Origin: M3007 sp965249785
Lineage (GTDB): Bacteria; Bacteroidota; Bacteroidia; Chitinophagales; Saprospiraceae
Direction: 5' to 3'
DNA: 64,000 bases
Assembly: GCA_965249785.1 (NCBI GenBank)
Contig: CBDFMU010000023.1
Coordinates: forward strand, 105,523-169,522
Part shown: positions 61,199-64,000 of the stretch, one piece after another
Layout of the letters: every line of letters begins with the position of its first letter
Numbering within the stretch: the first letter of the stretch is position 1
Notes under the pieces: generated by a model
Told to the model about the DNA's origin: nothing
The model's input: only the letters and a program-made list of their open reading frames with translations
The model's database searches: none
Program-made: the position numbers and the translations under genes

Positions 61199-61951
61199 AT
61201 GCTCTCCCACAACCAGCAAAAATTAATTGCCGCCCTGCAAGTCAAAAAGTACCGGCAAAAGTACCAAAAGTTCGTAGTGGAAGGCGAGAAAATGGTGACG
61301 GAACTCCTTTCGCAATCCCGGCTGCCCGTCTCCGCCATCTTTGGACTGGAACGCTGGGCCGACGAGCATGCGGCGTTATTGGAGCCATTTTTGGAAAAGT
61401 TTAACCTCGTCACCGAAGCAGAGTTAAAGAAGATCTCCGCGCTCACCACCCCCAATCAAGTACTGGCCCTCGCCGATCTACCCGACGCCCTACCCTACCT
61501 TGATCTGCTGCGCACCGAACGCTGTTTCTATCTGGATGGTTTGCAAGACCCCGGCAATCTCGGGGCTATTCTGCGCATTGCTGACTGGTTTGGCTGGCCA
61601 GCAGTGTTTTGTTCGCCCGATTGTGTGGACGCTTTTAGTCCGAAAGTCGTGCAGGCGAGCATGGGAGCCATTTTTCGCATTCAAACTTACGAAATTGAGT
61701 TAGTGGAATTATTGAAGCAACAATCAGGTTTGCCCGTTCTCGGCGCGGTATTAGGCGGAGACGATGTATTTTCAATTTCCTGGCCAAATAACGGCTTATT
61801 AGTAATTGGCAACGAAGGTCGCGGCATCAGCCCAACTACCGAAAGTCTTCTTACACAACGGCTTACGATTCCTCGACATCCGAATGGACGGGCGGAATCG
61901 CTGAATGCCTCGGTGGCGGCGGGGATATTGGCGGCAGTTTGGGAAAAATAG
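61199..61951 (+). CDS. TrmH/SpoU-family RNA 2'-O-methyltransferase
   Basis: 250 aa. An N-terminal substrate-binding domain (KYRQKYQKFVVEGEKMVTEL, about 17-36) is followed by the SPOUT catalytic domain: motif 1 FYLDGLQDPGNLGAILRIAD (about 104-123), motif 2 LLVIGNEGRGIS (about 201-212), motif 3 IPRHPNGRAESLNASVAAGI (about 224-243). It forms a trefoil-knot SAM site and methylates ribose in rRNA or tRNA; the target base is unknown. Divergent from the BamA-like gene with a 62-bp gap. Confidence 0.95.
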   Translation: MLSHNQQKLIAALQVKKYRQKYQKFVVEGEKMVTELLSQSRLPVSAIFGLERWADEHAALLEPFLEKFNLVTEAELKKISALTTPNQVLALADLPDALPYLDLLRTERCFYLDGLQDPGNLGAILRIADWFGWPAVFCSPDCVDAFSPKVVQASMGAIFRIQTYEIELVELLKQQSGLPVLGAVLGGDDVFSISWPNNGLLVIGNEGRGISPTTESLLTQRLTIPRHPNGRAESLNASVAAGILAAVWEK

Positions 61952-61952
61952 G

Positions 61953-62058
61953 CAAAAGGCAAAAGACAAAGGGCAACTGCTCCGTACGGCTCTTTGCTTA
62001 CTTGCCTTCGTCGTTTGCCAGTGGCACTTTGCCTATTGCTTATTGCCCCTTGCGTGAC
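61953..62058. repeat. GGCAAAAGGCAAAAGACAAA word repeats and their complement
   Basis: G-purine words (AAAAGGCAAAAGACAAAGGGC) at 61953-61975 face TTTGCCAGTGGCACTTTGCC and TATTGCTTATTGCCCCTTG at 62016-62057, so the block could fold back. Same word family as 52502-52620. Confidence 0.6.
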
Positions 62059-62157
62059 ATTCCCTATCTTCGCCGCATTCTTTTCAAAACGTACCCTTCT
62101 CCGCCGTTTTCGCCGGGAAGTGGGAAAACTTCAACTTTTCAAACGCACACCATTATT

Positions 62158-62748
62158 ATGGACATTCGTAAGTATCTTCCTCTGATTCTGCTCGCGCTGG
62201 GCGCCGTCTTAATTTTCTCCATGTGCGGTGCTTACAACGGCGCGGTGGGCAAAGAGGAAAATGTAAAAAAAGCCTGGTCGCAGGTGGAAAATCAATACCA
62301 ACGTCGCGCTGACCTGATTCCGAACCTCGTGAATACGGTAAAGGGCTACGCCAATTTTGAGCAGAAAACGCTGACGGACGTAATCGCGGCGCGGGCTTCG
62401 GCGACGCAGGTAAAAATAGATCCGGCCAACCTTACCCCCGAAAATATCCAGCGTTTTGAGCAGGCCCAGCAGGGTTTGTCTGGTGCGTTGGGTCGTTTAT
62501 TGGCGGTGTCGGAGGCCTATCCTGATCTGAAAGCCAACCAGAGTTTTCTGGCTTTGCAACAACAACTGGAAGGCACGGAAAATCGCATTTCGGTGGAACG
62601 CCGGAACTTCAACGAAGCCGTGAATGACTATAACTCCTCGATCCGCCGCTTCCCGACGAATATGTTGGTCGGCCTGTTCGGCTTCTCTGCCAAAGGTTAT
62701 TTCCAATCTGCCGCAGGGTCGGATAAGGCACCGGAAGTGAAGTTTTAA
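62158..62748 (+). CDS. lemA: LemA-family membrane protein
   Basis: 196 aa from the ATG at 62158; the ORF is open from 61939 but the added codons are repeat. An N-terminal membrane helix (LPLILLALGAVLIFSMCGAY) is followed by the LemA domain: VGKEENVKKAWSQVENQYQR, RRADLIPNLVNTVKGYANFE, ALGRLLAVSEAYPDLKANQS, LEGTENRISVERRNFNEAVN, and FPTNMLVGLFGF at the C-terminus. LemA proteins have a mostly helical outer domain; their role is unclear. They are nearly always followed by TPM-domain genes, as here. Confidence 0.95.
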   Translation: MDIRKYLPLILLALGAVLIFSMCGAYNGAVGKEENVKKAWSQVENQYQRRADLIPNLVNTVKGYANFEQKTLTDVIAARASATQVKIDPANLTPENIQRFEQAQQGLSGALGRLLAVSEAYPDLKANQSFLALQQQLEGTENRISVERRNFNEAVNDYNSSIRRFPTNMLVGLFGFSAKGYFQSAAGSDKAPEVKF

Positions 62749-62825
62749 AATTTGTTGAGAAGAAGAGTTGAGTCTGCTTTGCAGGTTGAGATTGTTGAGA
62801 AAAATAAAGAAGTATGGATATTTTC

Positions 62826-62933
62826 CTCAACAGCGCAGCACTCAACTCTTTTCTCAACAGCGAAGCCTCTCAACTTCTTTTTCCTCAACAGCGAAGCGCT
62901 CAACCTTTTCCTCAACGGCGAAGCCTCTCAACC
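62826..62933. repeat. CTCAACAGCGAAGC direct repeats, four units
   Basis: CTCAACAGCGCAGCACTCAA at 62826 and three further units (CTCAACAGCGAAGC, CTCAACGGCGAAGC) at 62853, 62884 and 62911, 27-31 bp apart, each followed by CTCAAC and a T-rich piece. The opposite strand word GTTGAGA is present at 62756-62800, so the block can form a large hairpin. It fills the gap between lemA and the first TPM gene. Confidence 0.8.
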
Positions 62934-62941
62934 CTTTCAAA

Positions 62942-63370
62942 ATGCTTTTTTCCAAAGAAGAAGAACTGCGCATCGTGGAGGCCATCCGCGTAGCGGAGCA
63001 GAACACCACCGGCGAAATCCGGCTGTTCGTGGAGGATTTTTGTATGCGCGATCATCCAGTGGAACGCGCTGAGGAAATATTCCAGTTGCATGGGATGTAC
63101 CACACGCAGGCCCGCAATGCGGTGTTGATTTATCTGGCGGAAAAATCGCGACACTTCGCGCTGTGGGGCGATACGGGCATCCACGAGCGGGTTGGTTTTC
63201 AATTTTGGGAAGCGGAGAAGAAACTGTTGCGCGAACACCTACTGCGCGACGAAGCGACCGAAGGCGTGTGCCAGATTATCCATTTAATCGGTGAACAACT
63301 GCGCACCAACTTCCCTTTCGACGGTACTCACAATAATAATGAACTACCCGATGAGATTATTTATGGTTGA
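62942..63370 (+). CDS. TPM-domain protein (short, cytoplasmic form)
   Basis: 142 aa from the ATG at 62942. A TPM (TLP18.3/Psb32/MOLO-1) domain fills the protein: EEELRIVEAIRVAEQNTTGE, IRLFVEDFCMRDHPVERAEE, NAVLIYLAEKSRHFALWGDT, GIHERVGFQFWEAEKKLL. There is no signal peptide, unlike the next gene. The last 8 bp overlap the next start, so it is coupled to it. This LemA-TPM-TPM order is common in Bacteroidota; a role in membrane-protein quality or stress is only inferred. Confidence 0.92.
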   Translation: MLFSKEEELRIVEAIRVAEQNTTGEIRLFVEDFCMRDHPVERAEEIFQLHGMYHTQARNAVLIYLAEKSRHFALWGDTGIHERVGFQFWEAEKKLLREHLLRDEATEGVCQIIHLIGEQLRTNFPFDGTHNNNELPDEIIYG

Positions 63371-64000
63371 GCCTTGCCGCCGGATGTTTTCCAGCGGCCG
63401 CCGATCTCTTTTGCTGGTGACCATCACTTTGCTGGTCAGTTGTGTTTCCGTTTTTGGGCAATCTGATAAAGATCTTTTCCCACCCAAACCGGAACCCGCC
63501 GTGTATGTACACGACTATGCAGGCTGGTTATCTTCTGGCCAAAAATCGGCGTTGGAACAAAAACTCCGTCGCTACTGGGACTCGACTTCCACGCAAATCG
63601 TGGTCATGATCCGGCCCGACATTGGTGATTATGACAAAGCCTCGTATGCCTTTGAGTTGGGCAATCGCTGGGGTATTGGGCGAAAAGACAAGAATAACGG
63701 CGTGCTGATGCTGGTCAAGACGGAGGCACCGGAACGCGGTATTTTCATCGCCACGGGCTATGGTACCGAGGGTGCATTGCCGGATATTACTGCCGGACAG
63801 ATTATTCGTAATGTAATGTCGCCTTATTTCCGGCAACAACAATACGGCGATGGCATTAATGCGGGGGTGGACGCCATTATCACGGCCCTTTCCGGCGAGT
63901 TCCAAAAAGAACCACAGAGTGACATAAGCGACAACGAAGCATTAGCCGTAGTAGGCGTTATATTCCTACTATTTGTACTATTTATCGCCTTCATTGTCTG
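63363..64000 (+). CDS. TPM-domain (YgcG-like) exported protein, 3' end outside window
   Basis: 212 codons are visible, and the frame is open at the right edge. The ATG at 63363 (MVEPCRRMFSSGRRS) overlaps the previous stop by 8 bp; the ATG at 63384 is an alternative. Signal peptide LLLVTITLLVSC ... VFGQ. The TPM domain follows: VYVHDYAGWLSSGQKSALEQ, STQIVVMIRPDIGDYD, ELGNRWGIGRKDKNNGVLML, IFIATGYGTEGALPDITAGQ, and YFRQQQYGDGINAGVDAI. A membrane helix (VVGVIFLLFVLFIAFIV) starts at the edge. Third gene of the LemA operon. Confidence 0.93.
   Translation, partial: MVEPCRRMFSSGRRSLLLVTITLLVSCVSVFGQSDKDLFPPKPEPAVYVHDYAGWLSSGQKSALEQKLRRYWDSTSTQIVVMIRPDIGDYDKASYAFELGNRWGIGRKDKNNGVLMLVKTEAPERGIFIATGYGTEGALPDITAGQIIRNVMSPYFRQQQYGDGINAGVDAIITALSGEFQKEPQSDISDNEALAVVGVIFLLFVLFIAFIV

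Noticed and set aside
61939..62157. N-terminal extension of LemA
   Set aside because: The extra codons overlap the methyltransferase end and the GGCAAAA word repeat; 62158 gives the standard LemA membrane helix.

Overview
The window is chromosomal DNA from a member of the Bacteroidota. Evidence: type IX secretion (T9SS) type A C-terminal sorting domains on at least three secreted proteins (about 4430, 8910 and 50640), BspA/DUF285 repeats, a SusC/TonB-receptor-type N-terminal fragment, promoters of the TTG-N19/20-TAnnTTTG type, and many signal peptides ending in AQ. The style of cargo and repeats suggests the Saprospiria/Chitinophagia side (Haliscomenobacter- or Lewinella-like), but that placement is inference.

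Layout. 1-9.2 kb: secreted and periplasmic proteins (two NTF2-like proteins, a BspA-like T9SS cargo, an M1 aminopeptidase), inorganic pyrophosphatase, a half-size EamA transporter, a truncated TonB-receptor gene, and dense dispersed palindromic repeats. 9.3-13.5 kb: peroxiredoxin with an AraC regulator, a two-domain spondin lipoprotein, mnmD. 13.5-17.1 kb: pectin/rhamnogalacturonan genes (DUF4861, kduI, GH105) followed by a decayed aldo/keto reductase tail. 17.2-24.2 kb: a lipoprotein of unknown function, two FAD monooxygenases (one Tet(X)-like) with an AraC regulator, VOC and DUF2461 proteins. 24.3-36.5 kb: a type I restriction-modification defence locus on the minus strand, in transcription order half-size hsdS, hsdM, rhuM, dinD, hsdS (split by an IS4-family element), a trypsin-like protease, DUF3800, hsdR and a zinc metallopeptidase. 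36.7-37.0 kb: three minus-strand tRNA genes (Val-GAC, Val-CAC, Pro-GGG). 37.2-40.3 kb: a sugar porter and a GH32 fructosidase. 40.4-48.4 kb: a GlcD-like FAD oxidase, an outer-membrane protein, waaA, rnr and a Tat-exported class V aminotransferase. 48.6-54.1 kb: redoxin plus a cytochrome c/copper-monooxygenase-like T9SS protein (frameshifted), enoyl-CoA hydratase, GH25 muramidase, TlpA-like thioredoxin. 54.2-64 kb: FMN reductase, orphan LytTR regulator, kbl, DUF937-OmpA protein, a BamA/TamA-like gene with two frameshifts, a SpoU methyltransferase, and a LemA-TPM-TPM operon running off the right edge.

How the genes work together. The RM locus is a full defence island with accessory proteins; its long specificity gene has been cleanly split by an IS with a 9-bp target duplication, while a half-size S gene stays intact upstream of hsdM. 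The trypsin-like protease and DUF3800 genes overlap by 26 bp and sit between hsdS and hsdR, which makes them the best candidate here for an uncharacterised defence module. The pectin genes process unsaturated uronates, and the porter plus GH32 pair handles fructans or sucrose.

The other striking feature is repeat content. At least six families of dispersed palindromes and several degenerate word repeats fill the spaces between genes. One G/C-run family has also inserted in frame inside waaA and inside the BspA-like gene. All calls come from reading the sequence and translations by eye; no database search was run.
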